Assembly: GCA_020723385.1 (NCBI GenBank)
Contig: DYIZ01000005.1
Span: 18,325 to 82,324, forward strand
Direction: 5' to 3'
Source of the DNA: Candidatus Aquidulcis sp.
GTDB taxonomy: Bacteria; Chloroflexota; Anaerolineae; Anaerolineales; UBA4823
Length of the DNA stretch: 64,000 bases
Position numbers and translations under genes: made by a program. Positions 23,485-32,316 of the stretch are shown one piece after another; within the stretch, counting starts at the first letter, position 1; the number at the start of each line of letters is the position of its first letter. The notes beneath the pieces were generated by a model, which made no database searches, had not been told where the DNA came from, and worked only from the letters and a program-made list of their open reading frames with translations.

Positions 23485-26172
23485 TCACTCGAAGAGTTTC
23501 AGCTCCTTTCCGATGGCAATGGCCTGCGTCCGGCTTTTCACTTCCAACTTGGTATAGATATTGCTGATATGACGCTTCACGGTGGGGATGGATATGACCA
23601 ACTTCTCAGCGATTTCTTGATTGGAACAACCGGCATTGATGAACTTCAGCACTTCCACCTCACGTATGGTCAGCGGCTCGATCAAGAGTTGCATAGAAGG
23701 CTGCGTCATACCGGAGATTTTACCTATCCTGGACAACAACTCAGCGGCATAACCGGTTTCGACCTGCCGTGATTGAACCTGGCAAAGCAGTCGTGTCATC
23801 GCTTCACCTTCGTCCAGGAATACGCGCACATATCCTTCCGGCTGAGCCAGAGCAAGAGCCTTTTCTATAGCTGCCAGGGCGCGCTCGGTCTCTTTTTTCC
23901 CCTGGAAAATGAGCGCTCGGAGGATCAGAACCTCGATAACCAAGCCCAACCGCCCAGCAGTCTCTGACTGTTGAAGCAATCGTTCGGATAGCGCCAGGGC
24001 AGCCTCAAGATCGCCTTGGGTCAGAAGTACACGCAGCAGGATAATATACTCAGGCTCTTGCTGGTAGAGGATCTCGTTTTTAATCGTTAGACCGCTTTTT
24101 CGAATAAGTTGAGTTGGCCTCTCCAGATTTCCCTGGGCCAGCCATACACGCGCCAAATCCGAGTTCACTAAAATGGACTGACGGGAAGATTGAGGATGCT
24201 TGCTGGCCAATTGCTCGGCAATCCTCATGGCCTCTCGGGCTTGCTCCACGTTACCCGAGGCCTGCTTCCGCCGGGCCAGCATTGCATAAGCAACAGACTG
24301 AAGATCGTCGTCCCCCCACTTTCGACAAAGCTCGATGCACTGATGAATATATTGATCCGCATCCTTCAACTGGTTGTGCTCATAGGCCAATCTGCCCAGG
24401 CCAGCGTAGACGGTTCCTGCCAATGGCGACCTTTGTCCATCTGGCCGAACAGCCATTTGTAAGGATTGGGCATATAGGTCGGCTGCCCGGTGGAGTTGAC
24501 CTTGTTCTATCAAAACATCGGCAAGGTTGGAGTTAGCAATGATTACCATGTGCAGGTTGTTGGCATCTCGTCCAATGTGGATAGCTTCTGTATAGGCATG
24601 GACAGCATCTTCCAACTTCCCATTGATCCAACTGGTATCCCCCAGGATGGATGTTGCCACGCTCCGTATGCTTTGTGAGATAGAGCTGCAATCCGGTAAT
24701 TGCTCCAAAGCTTTTCGGGCATACGCCGCAGCCGAGTGAGTGTCCCCTCGCGAGTTTGCACAAAAGGCGCGAGCTGCTGCAATAGTGCCCCGCATCGTTC
24801 TGACCTCGGCGGTAGATTCGAGTGGCGAGAGCAATCTGTCGGGGGCTTGTAGGGTTGGCTCAACCCGGTCGAGATCACCGGTGAGGGCAAGCGCCCAGGC
24901 TTTTTGGATAGCTAACCACGGGCGTCTTTCTGACTGAAACTCAATGGCCACAGCCCAGTTCAGGAGAGTCGCTACCTCACCGCTGATGAGCAATAAACAA
25001 CCATTTTGCTCGATCAGTTCTGCCACGCGCTCCTGATCGCCCGCCAGGATGGCCTGTTGAATAGGCTCGGATATAAACCCGTTTTGCTCGTACCATTGGG
25101 AAGCACGCCGATGCAGCTCGGGGAGCAAATGCGGCAACTGATGTTCCATGCGCTTCCTGAGCACGTCTGCGAAGAGATGGTGATAGCGGTACCATCGCTG
25201 GTCATCATCCAACGGGATCACAAACAGATTCATCTCTTCCAGGGATTCCAGCATCGCTTGCCCATCAATTGTCTCATCTGCATCCGTCCCAACGACAGCT
25301 TCGCACAGCGATCCGCATAAGCGACCCAGGATCGAGGTTAACAGCAAGAAGGTGCTTACCCTCTTGGGCTGAAGCTTGAGCACTTCTTCAGCCAGGTAAT
25401 CCATGACATAATGGTGGCTGCCCGTGAACGCCGAAACGAAACCATGAATATCTTTGTGGCCTTGCATCGAAAGTGCCGCCAATTGTAGACCAGCGATCCA
25501 CCCTTCGGTCCGCACTTCCAGGGCAGTCAGGTCTTCGGCGGAGAGATTCAAGCCCATCATTTCGTTCAAGAACGCAGATACTTCATCCGACGTAAAGCGT
25601 AGGTCGGCCTCGCGGATCTCAATCATTTGACCGCGGGCCCGCAAGCGAGCAAGCGGCAAAGGCGGATCTGTGCGGGAAAGGATGACCAGATGCATATGAG
25701 GAGGCAGGTGGTCGAGCAGGAAAGTCAGCGCAGTATGGATGGCACTCGTTTCGATGACATGGTAATCGTCAATGGCCAGCACAAAATCCTGCTCATTTTC
25801 AGCCATGGCATTCACCAGGGGAACCAGGATAGTCTCAGGATGAGGTGGTTCAGGAGATTGCAACAATGGCAGAAGGCCCTGCACCACACCAGGCTGGATG
25901 ACATTCAGACAAGCCAGGAGATATTGATAAAAGCGTGGGGGATCGTTGTCTTCTGCATCGAGCGAAAGCCAGGCAAGGGGGACAGATACGCCAGTGCTGG
26001 CGCGCCACTCAGAGAAGAGCGTCGTCTTGCCATAGCCGGCTGGGGCGGAGATCAGCGTGAGAGGTCCGCGCAATCCAAGGGTCAACCGTTCGAGCAAACG
26101 TGGGCGAGAAACCAGCGTGGATCGAACGGTTGGGACAAAAAATTTGGTGGTAAGCAGGGAACTGGGTGCCAT
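23485..26172 (-). CDS. MalT-like LuxR-family ATP-dependent transcription regulator
   Basis: 895 residues. An N-terminal STAND-type NTPase shows Walker A SAPAGYGKTT (~41-50) and Walker B FVLAIDDYHV. The middle ~450 residues are helical repeats of TPR type (for example the ADVLIEQGQLHRAADLYAQS region). The C-terminal ~62 residues are a LuxR HTH: LTIREVEVLKFI and NQEIAEKLVISIPTVKRH. Such proteins bind an inducer on the TPR part and oligomerise with ATP to activate promoters. The target is not evident; the gene stands alone between its own terminator and an upstream AT-rich gap. Confidence 0.93.
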   Translation of the reverse strand: MAPSSLLTTKFFVPTVRSTLVSRPRLLERLTLGLRGPLTLISAPAGYGKTTLFSEWRASTGVSVPLAWLSLDAEDNDPPRFYQYLLACLNVIQPGVVQGLLPLLQSPEPPHPETILVPLVNAMAENEQDFVLAIDDYHVIETSAIHTALTFLLDHLPPHMHLVILSRTDPPLPLARLRARGQMIEIREADLRFTSDEVSAFLNEMMGLNLSAEDLTALEVRTEGWIAGLQLAALSMQGHKDIHGFVSAFTGSHHYVMDYLAEEVLKLQPKRVSTFLLLTSILGRLCGSLCEAVVGTDADETIDGQAMLESLEEMNLFVIPLDDDQRWYRYHHLFADVLRKRMEHQLPHLLPELHRRASQWYEQNGFISEPIQQAILAGDQERVAELIEQNGCLLLISGEVATLLNWAVAIEFQSERRPWLAIQKAWALALTGDLDRVEPTLQAPDRLLSPLESTAEVRTMRGTIAAARAFCANSRGDTHSAAAYARKALEQLPDCSSISQSIRSVATSILGDTSWINGKLEDAVHAYTEAIHIGRDANNLHMVIIANSNLADVLIEQGQLHRAADLYAQSLQMAVRPDGQRSPLAGTVYAGLGRLAYEHNQLKDADQYIHQCIELCRKWGDDDLQSVAYAMLARRKQASGNVEQAREAMRIAEQLASKHPQSSRQSILVNSDLARVWLAQGNLERPTQLIRKSGLTIKNEILYQQEPEYIILLRVLLTQGDLEAALALSERLLQQSETAGRLGLVIEVLILRALIFQGKKETERALAAIEKALALAQPEGYVRVFLDEGEAMTRLLCQVQSRQVETGYAAELLSRIGKISGMTQPSMQLLIEPLTIREVEVLKFINAGCSNQEIAEKLVISIPTVKRHISNIYTKLEVKSRTQAIAIGKELKLFE

Positions 26173-26309
26173 AGCCTTGGTGTCCAGATATGTTAATCAT
26201 AGCATAGACATCGAAAACATGGGCAATTTACCACTCGCCTGCGGTTCGACAACCATGTTTTCTTTGTAAAAATCATCTGCCATCGCATACAATTAAGAAA
26301 ATCCTGCCC

Positions 26310-26500
26310 GTGATGTGCGCTATGCTTGCAGATTCCTGTGAAAGGGGCTATAAATATACCAAGTTACTGAAAGAACAGTTCCACACGATCTTAGATAATA
26401 TCCGGGATTGCCAGCAGGCCGAATGCTTATTACAGGCTTGGGTCTGGGAAGCACAATCCCGTGGCACTTCACAGTTGGTATCGGAATTTGAGCGAGTCTT
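26310..26500 (+). pseudogene. probable ISL3-type transposase remnant
   Basis: A short frame includes YTKLLKEQFHTILDNIRDC and AECLLQAWVWEAQ, a pattern like the central helical part of ISL3-family transposases (pre-catalytic Leu-rich, A-E-x-L-L-x-x-W). The catalytic domains, terminal repeats and a start are missing, and the tail runs into the next gene's leader. It sits just upstream of the signalling array. Confidence 0.45.
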
Positions 26501-26517
26501 TCTTGAAAGGGGAGATC

Positions 26518-29500
26518 ATGTTGTCACGCATTAGAGAAATTATTGCGCCACCGGAATTTCCGGATGATGAGGACAAGACGCGCCAGGCGAGGGTGTTAAA
26601 CATACTGCTATTAAGTGGGATACTGATCCTGTTGTTTTTGATTCTCATTGCGATTCCATTCATCCTCGTTGAAAAATTATTCAATACACTCGGGGTTCTG
26701 ACGCTTCTTCTGACCTTGGGGGTGGCGTATCTACTAATGCGCCGTGGTCACGTAAAACTCGCTAGCGTAATGTTCATATCGGGATGGTGGGTTACTAACA
26801 CACTTTTCCTGCTCATGTCGGGGGGAATATCCAGTATTGGTCTCATGTTCTACCTGGTTATTCTCGTCATCACGGAACTGCTCCTGGGGTTGCGGGGCAC
26901 TCTCGCCCTTGTTACAGCTTGCTCTGCGGCTGGCCTGGGGATGGTTTTCTTGCAGACCACCGACCATCCGCCGTTACACATCTTCCCCCTGCCGCCCATC
27001 ACGACATGGCTAGATTTTACGATCGTGATGCTGTGTCTCACAATCATCATGAGAATTGTTCTCGGCGACCTGCAAAACGCGCTGTCCCTGACCAAGCATC
27101 AACTCGAGGAACTCGAGCGGTTCGAAGAAGCGCTCGCCAAGAGTGAAGCGAAGTTCCGGAAGTTGTTTGAGACTTCAAGAGACTTTTTATTTGTCACCGA
27201 CATTGATGGCAATATCTTGGATTTTAACGAGGCAGCCTGCACCATGTCGGGATACTCAGCAGATGAGTTGAAGGCGATGAAATTCCAGCACCTTTATTTC
27301 GATCCCAAAGAAAGGGACGACATCATCAGACAAATCATCGGGCGGGGATTTGTCGAGAATCTCGAGACAAAAGGAAAGATGAAAAATGGCACAGTTGTCT
27401 ATGTACTGGCTACTGCGGCCAGTGTAAAAGACGATAACGGTAATCTGGTCGGCTTCCAGGGAAGCATCCGGGATATCACTGAGCGCAAACAATCGGAAGA
27501 TGCGCTGCGAGAGAGTGAGGAGCGCTTCGCGAGATTATCAGCAGCAACGACTGAAGGGATTGGGATCAGCGATCAAGGGGTCATAGTGGATACTAACAAC
27601 CAACTGGCCAATATGTTGGGGTATGAACCAGGCGGTTTGATTGGTTTGAAGGCGATTGACTTTGTAGCGCCTGAGTCGCGTGAACTCGTTATAAACAATA
27701 TGAGATCTGGATTTGAAGGAATGTATGAGCACTTGGCAATAAGAAAAGACGGAACCATATTTCCGGTTGAAATCCGCGCCAGAATGATCTCTTACAAAGG
27801 ACGACAGGCGCGAGTGACGATTGTTCATGATATCACTGCACGCAAGCAGGCCGAACAACGCCTTTCCCAGCAGATCGAGCGCTTGCGTGCCTTGCACACC
27901 ATTGATCAAGCTATTGTCAGCAGTCTGGACTTAAGCACGATTTTGGAACTGTTGGTTTGGGAAATTGTTGATCAACTTCATGTGGATGCAACCTCAGTGC
28001 TGTTATTGAACTCACAGACGCAGACACTCGATTTCGCCGCCGGGCAAGGATTCTATACACAAGCCCTGAAATTTACCAGCCTGAAAGTTGGAGCCGGACT
28101 TGCGGGACGTGCTGCACAAGATCGCAAGATTGTGTTTGTTGCCAACCTGGCGGAGACGGGGAATAACCCTATTCTCGCACAATCAATCGTAAATGAAAAA
28201 TTTGTTACTTACCTGGGCATTCCTTTAGTAGCCAAAGACCAGTTACACGGCGTTATGGAAATTTTTCACCGTTCTGCGCTTGACCCTGATCCCAATTGGC
28301 TGAGATTCCTGGAAACCCTGGCCGGACAGGCTGCTATTTCCATTGACAATGCTCGTTTGATGGAGATGACTCAGAAAAGCCTTACAGAAGCCAATGCACT
28401 CTATCGGATTAATCAAGATTTGGTAGAGGCCATAGACGCCGGCCAATTGATGAGGAATGTGGTAAACCTTCTCCAGGAGAACTTTGGGTATTACTATGTT
28501 CAAATATTTATAGCAGATCCCGCAACGGGCGATTTTGTGGTCCATGCAGGAAGCGGCGAGGTCGGCGAGCAGTTCGCGAGCCAAGGATATCGTCTCGCCG
28601 CAGGAGAAGGAATTGTTGGGTTTACCGCGGAAACCGGGAAACCATTCTTCACCAATGATGTTGACAAGGTGATTTCCTTTGTAAGGGCGCCCTTCCTGCC
28701 AGAAACGAAATCGGAATTGGCTATCCCCATAAAAACAGGTACCAAGTTCCTGGGGCTGCTGGATGTTCACCAGATGCCCCCAAAATATCTCACGGAACGT
28801 GATGTACAGTTGGTCACTGCTGTGGCTGATCAACTGGCGGTTGCCTTGCAAAAAGCGCAGCTTTATGCCGATTTACAGAATTCCTTGCGTCAGGAACAGG
28901 CAACTCGTACGCAGTTGATCCACGCCGAAAAGTTAGCTGTGGCGGGTCGCCTGCTGGCTTCTGTTTCGCATGAGCTAAATAACCCTCTTCAGGCCATCCA
29001 AAATGCCCTTTTCTTGCTTAAAAATGAACACGGTCTATCCAAACAGGGCCAGCAAGACCTGAAAATTGTCTTGTCGGAGAGTGAACGGATGGCGACTTTG
29101 CTCGAAAGGCTGCGTGTCACTTACCAACCAGTGCGAGCAGAAGATTTCCAGTCGGTACAAATCAACAACATCATCGAAGATATTCACGCACTGGTAGTCA
29201 CAACCCTTCGGCATGCTCGAATTTCATTCGAATTTCACCCTGACCCTGACCTGCCCACTTTCTCTGGCATCGGTGATCAACTCAAACAAGTAATTCTCAA
29301 CTTGTTCATGAATTCTGTGGATGCCATGGCAAATGGGGGCAGTTTGATTGTCTCCACCCGTTGGTTGGCAGAAAGCAGCGAAATCCTGATCGCTATCACT
29401 GATACTGGGACGGGTATTGATAAATCCGTCTTGCCTTATATCTTTGAAGCCTTTATTACCAGTAAGGAAAATGGAACCGGTCTTGGGCTGGCAATTTCGT

Positions 29501-29607
29501 ATGAAATTGTGCTCAAGCATCATGGACGCATCCAGGCAGAGAATAACCCGGAAGGCGGCGCTACGTTTAGCATTTGGCTGCCTGTCGGACTGGGAGATCA
29601 GCGATGA
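26518..29607 (+). CDS. hybrid-sensing membrane histidine kinase (PAS-PAS-GAF-GAF)
   Basis: 1029 residues from ATG 26518 (site aaaggggag). Six transmembrane helices in the first ~195 residues (MASE-like), a short coiled coil, PAS1 (~220-335; FRKLFETSRDFLFVTD), PAS2 (~350-460), GAF1 (~480-625), GAF2 (~640-790), then HisKA with SVSHELNNPLQ and HATPase with N box NLFMNSVDAM, G1 DTGTGI and G2 GTGLGLAI. All catalytic boxes are present. The next gene, a response regulator, overlaps by four bases (ATGA) and is the likely partner. The ligand of the PAS/GAF domains is unknown. Confidence 0.93.
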   Translation: MLSRIREIIAPPEFPDDEDKTRQARVLNILLLSGILILLFLILIAIPFILVEKLFNTLGVLTLLLTLGVAYLLMRRGHVKLASVMFISGWWVTNTLFLLMSGGISSIGLMFYLVILVITELLLGLRGTLALVTACSAAGLGMVFLQTTDHPPLHIFPLPPITTWLDFTIVMLCLTIIMRIVLGDLQNALSLTKHQLEELERFEEALAKSEAKFRKLFETSRDFLFVTDIDGNILDFNEAACTMSGYSADELKAMKFQHLYFDPKERDDIIRQIIGRGFVENLETKGKMKNGTVVYVLATAASVKDDNGNLVGFQGSIRDITERKQSEDALRESEERFARLSAATTEGIGISDQGVIVDTNNQLANMLGYEPGGLIGLKAIDFVAPESRELVINNMRSGFEGMYEHLAIRKDGTIFPVEIRARMISYKGRQARVTIVHDITARKQAEQRLSQQIERLRALHTIDQAIVSSLDLSTILELLVWEIVDQLHVDATSVLLLNSQTQTLDFAAGQGFYTQALKFTSLKVGAGLAGRAAQDRKIVFVANLAETGNNPILAQSIVNEKFVTYLGIPLVAKDQLHGVMEIFHRSALDPDPNWLRFLETLAGQAAISIDNARLMEMTQKSLTEANALYRINQDLVEAIDAGQLMRNVVNLLQENFGYYYVQIFIADPATGDFVVHAGSGEVGEQFASQGYRLAAGEGIVGFTAETGKPFFTNDVDKVISFVRAPFLPETKSELAIPIKTGTKFLGLLDVHQMPPKYLTERDVQLVTAVADQLAVALQKAQLYADLQNSLRQEQATRTQLIHAEKLAVAGRLLASVSHELNNPLQAIQNALFLLKNEHGLSKQGQQDLKIVLSESERMATLLERLRVTYQPVRAEDFQSVQINNIIEDIHALVVTTLRHARISFEFHPDPDLPTFSGIGDQLKQVILNLFMNSVDAMANGGSLIVSTRWLAESSEILIAITDTGTGIDKSVLPYIFEAFITSKENGTGLGLAISYEIVLKHHGRIQAENNPEGGATFSIWLPVGLGDQR

Positions 29608-30404
29608 CCATTTCCGGTAAAATCCTGATTATTGACGACGAGCTAATCCTGCGCCAAACACTGGCGCGCATTCTGCAAAGCGCAGGATTCGAAGTGACGA
29701 CTGCCGAGAATGGGGAACAAGGCCTGGCTTTTCTGGAGACAACGATTTTCGACCTGATTTATTTGGACATTCGAATGCCGGGGTTGACCGGCCCGGAAGT
29801 GCTTAAGCTCGTTCATGCCAGTCATCCAACCATCCCCGTTGTTTTATTTACTGCCCAGCCAGATATCAACTCCGCCGTGGATGCATTGCGGAGCGGCGCT
29901 ACGGATTACCTATTGAAGCCCCTCAGACCGGAATTGATCATCGAAAGAACAAAAACGATTCTGGCTGTCCAACAAAAAGAGCGGCGCAAACGAGAAATTC
30001 AATTGCAGATCGAAGCATTGCAAGCGGAACTTCGAAATATTGATAACGAAGATGATGCTCCGTCCGCCCCGTCACGGTCTGTTATTCCGCCAGAACGCTA
30101 TCTTAAGCGCGGCGCACTTGTGTTCGACCTGCACGCCCGCCGCCTGACCATCGCCGAGCGGGTCATCAGCCTGCCCCCAACATCATTTGATTATTTGCTC
30201 GTGCTGGCGCGCCATTCACCAGAGTTGGTAGATTACCAAACGCTGGTTGCAGAAGCGCAGGGTTTCCAGGCGGATGCGCATGAGGCAAAGGAAGTTTCCA
30301 AATGGCATATTCACCGTATTCGCCAGGCTATTGAGCCGGATGAGCACAAACCCACTTATTTATTCAATGTGCGTGGAATCGGATACCGTCTCTTGGCAGA
30401 TTAA
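29604..30404 (+). CDS. response regulator with winged-helix output
   Basis: 266 residues. REC (~5-120) with IIDDE, phosphoacceptor in IYLDIRMPG, and Lys in YLLKPLRP. A ~50-residue charged helix then links to an OmpR-type winged helix (~170-265) ending FNVRGIGYRL. ATG 29604 overlaps the kinase stop. The helical linker between REC and DNA-binding domain is longer than usual for OmpR proteins. DNA targets may include the adjoining array. Confidence 0.92.
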   Translation: MTISGKILIIDDELILRQTLARILQSAGFEVTTAENGEQGLAFLETTIFDLIYLDIRMPGLTGPEVLKLVHASHPTIPVVLFTAQPDINSAVDALRSGATDYLLKPLRPELIIERTKTILAVQQKERRKREIQLQIEALQAELRNIDNEDDAPSAPSRSVIPPERYLKRGALVFDLHARRLTIAERVISLPPTSFDYLLVLARHSPELVDYQTLVAEAQGFQADAHEAKEVSKWHIHRIRQAIEPDEHKPTYLFNVRGIGYRLLAD

Positions 30405-30548
30405 CAGCCAGGATTGATTTATTTTGGAGATTGGCTGCCCGCTTTCGGACTTGGTCTGGAAGCGGGTTTTCGATTCCCCCAACTTTTGCCAACTTTTTTT
30501 GACTTATCCCTAACTGCCAAATGATAGGGTCATGGGAGAATATAAGCG

Positions 30549-32234
30549 ATGAAAAATTCCAATTCCCCCACCAATACTGCCCCAGTGCGCATCCTGATCG
30601 TTGATGATCATCCAAATATGGCGAGAACCCTGGCGCGTGCCGTATCCCAATTGGGTCAGGGGATCGAAGTATTATCAGCTGAGAGCGGTGAACAGGCGTT
30701 AGAGCTTGTTCACAAAAAGACATTGGATCTCTTGATTACTGATATGGTCATGCCAGGCATCAACGGCCTCGAGTTGATCGAAAAACTGCAATCGCACCCT
30801 AGTGGTCGCCCAGCTTATACGGCCCTGATTACCGCCTACGATGTGCCAGGTTTGAAAGAGAGCGCTCGGCGGTTGAAAGTGAATGATGTAATCAACAAAC
30901 CCATTCGGCCGGAGCACATTTGCCAGATTATTACCAAAGCGATCGCGGATTTGGAACGCGGCTCAGCATCCCAGGCAGCAGACGCAAAGCCGCAGTTCAA
31001 AATTCTGATTGCCGATGATCTGTCGGACAATGTGGCTTTGCTTTCGCGTTACCTGGAAAACGAGGGCTACATTTGCATCTCCGCTGCCAATGGGGAACAA
31101 GCCCTTGTCGCGATCCGTACAGAAATGCCCGATCTGGTGCTGCTGGATGTCAATATGCCGGTGAAGGATGGATTTGAGACGCTGCAGGAGATTCGCACTG
31201 ATCCAGCGATTGCGCATATCCCTGTGATCATCCTGACTGCCGCCCGGCTCGAACCCATAGACATGCAATATGCCCTGAACATCGGCGCCGATGATTATGT
31301 AACCAAACCGTTCGACCGTCGCGAGCTGCTGGCCCGCATTCGGACGCGGCTGCGCGTGAAAGAGACTGAAGATATCATCCGGCTCCGCAATAAAGAATTA
31401 AATCTTCTCCCCGAAATCGGCAGGGTATTGAGCGCCCGCCTGGATGTCAATGAATTGACTGATTTGGTGCTGCACCGCACGGTGGAAACCCTGGGGGCGA
31501 TGCTTGGGCATATCATCTTTTTGACCCCCAAAGGCCAAGGCCCCAAGAGTTTTCATTTTCCCGTATCTACTTCCTCGAGTTCGCCGTTTCAACCGCCTGA
31601 CCTAAAAAATCTATTGAGCCAGATCAACGAAACCCACCAAGGGGTCATCATTAGCGATGCTCACGAAGATATCCGTTGGCGAGTTGCGCCCGATGATCCA
31701 ACCCGATCGGTGGTCGTTGCTCCGATGTTTGGCCGTCTCGGTTTACTCGGCCTGCTCGTCCTGGCCCACGAACAGAGCGGCTATTTCCGTCTGGAGCATA
31801 AACTTCTGCTGCAGGCCATTGCCAGCCAGGCGGCGATAGCACTGGAAAATGCCCAATTGTATAGCAACATGATACAGAGCCAACAAAAACTGGCTTCCGT
31901 TTTACAAGGCCCCATTCACGCCGCTATCTTGTTCGACAAAGAAGGACGGCTTAAGTGGTTAAGCCCGGCAGGGGAAAAGATGTTTGCTAATCATCCGGTT
32001 GAGCTTGGTGAATCGCTGAAACCCGGGGACGGGTACGACCCATTGCTCGATCTCCTTGATGACACCCGCACAGGGACAGGATTCAAGATCGGCAAGATCA
32101 CCTGGCCAGACGATTGTGATTTTACAGCCACACTCACCCCCATGGAAAGTGGCGGCTATCTTGCCCTCTTTTATTCTACAACTTTCGATCCCGATTCACA
32201 CTCTGTGGAGAGGGAACTCACTGATGTCATTTGA
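30549..32234 (+). CDS. REC-REC-GAF-PAS-like signalling protein
   Basis: 561 residues with no membrane helix. REC1 (~13-130): IVDDH, LITDMVMPG, INKPIRP. REC2 (~150-270): IADDL, VLLDVNMPV, VTKPFDRR. A short coil then leads to a GAF domain (~290-440) and a PAS-like segment (ILFDKEGRLKWLSPAGEKMF, ~455-540). There is no DNA-binding, kinase or cyclase output, so it looks like a phosphorelay acceptor or scaffold with two phosphorylation sites and a ligand pocket. It is separated by 144 bases from the upstream regulator and by 82 from the next sensor. Confidence 0.88.
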   Translation: MKNSNSPTNTAPVRILIVDDHPNMARTLARAVSQLGQGIEVLSAESGEQALELVHKKTLDLLITDMVMPGINGLELIEKLQSHPSGRPAYTALITAYDVPGLKESARRLKVNDVINKPIRPEHICQIITKAIADLERGSASQAADAKPQFKILIADDLSDNVALLSRYLENEGYICISAANGEQALVAIRTEMPDLVLLDVNMPVKDGFETLQEIRTDPAIAHIPVIILTAARLEPIDMQYALNIGADDYVTKPFDRRELLARIRTRLRVKETEDIIRLRNKELNLLPEIGRVLSARLDVNELTDLVLHRTVETLGAMLGHIIFLTPKGQGPKSFHFPVSTSSSSPFQPPDLKNLLSQINETHQGVIISDAHEDIRWRVAPDDPTRSVVVAPMFGRLGLLGLLVLAHEQSGYFRLEHKLLLQAIASQAAIALENAQLYSNMIQSQQKLASVLQGPIHAAILFDKEGRLKWLSPAGEKMFANHPVELGESLKPGDGYDPLLDLLDDTRTGTGFKIGKITWPDDCDFTATLTPMESGGYLALFYSTTFDPDSHSVERELTDVI

Positions 32235-32316
32235 AATGTGTAGAACCACCTCACGAATCAATATCTGATCTCAATTTCTTGGGTAGTTAATTCCAAGCGG
32301 CCGAAAGAGAGAAAAA

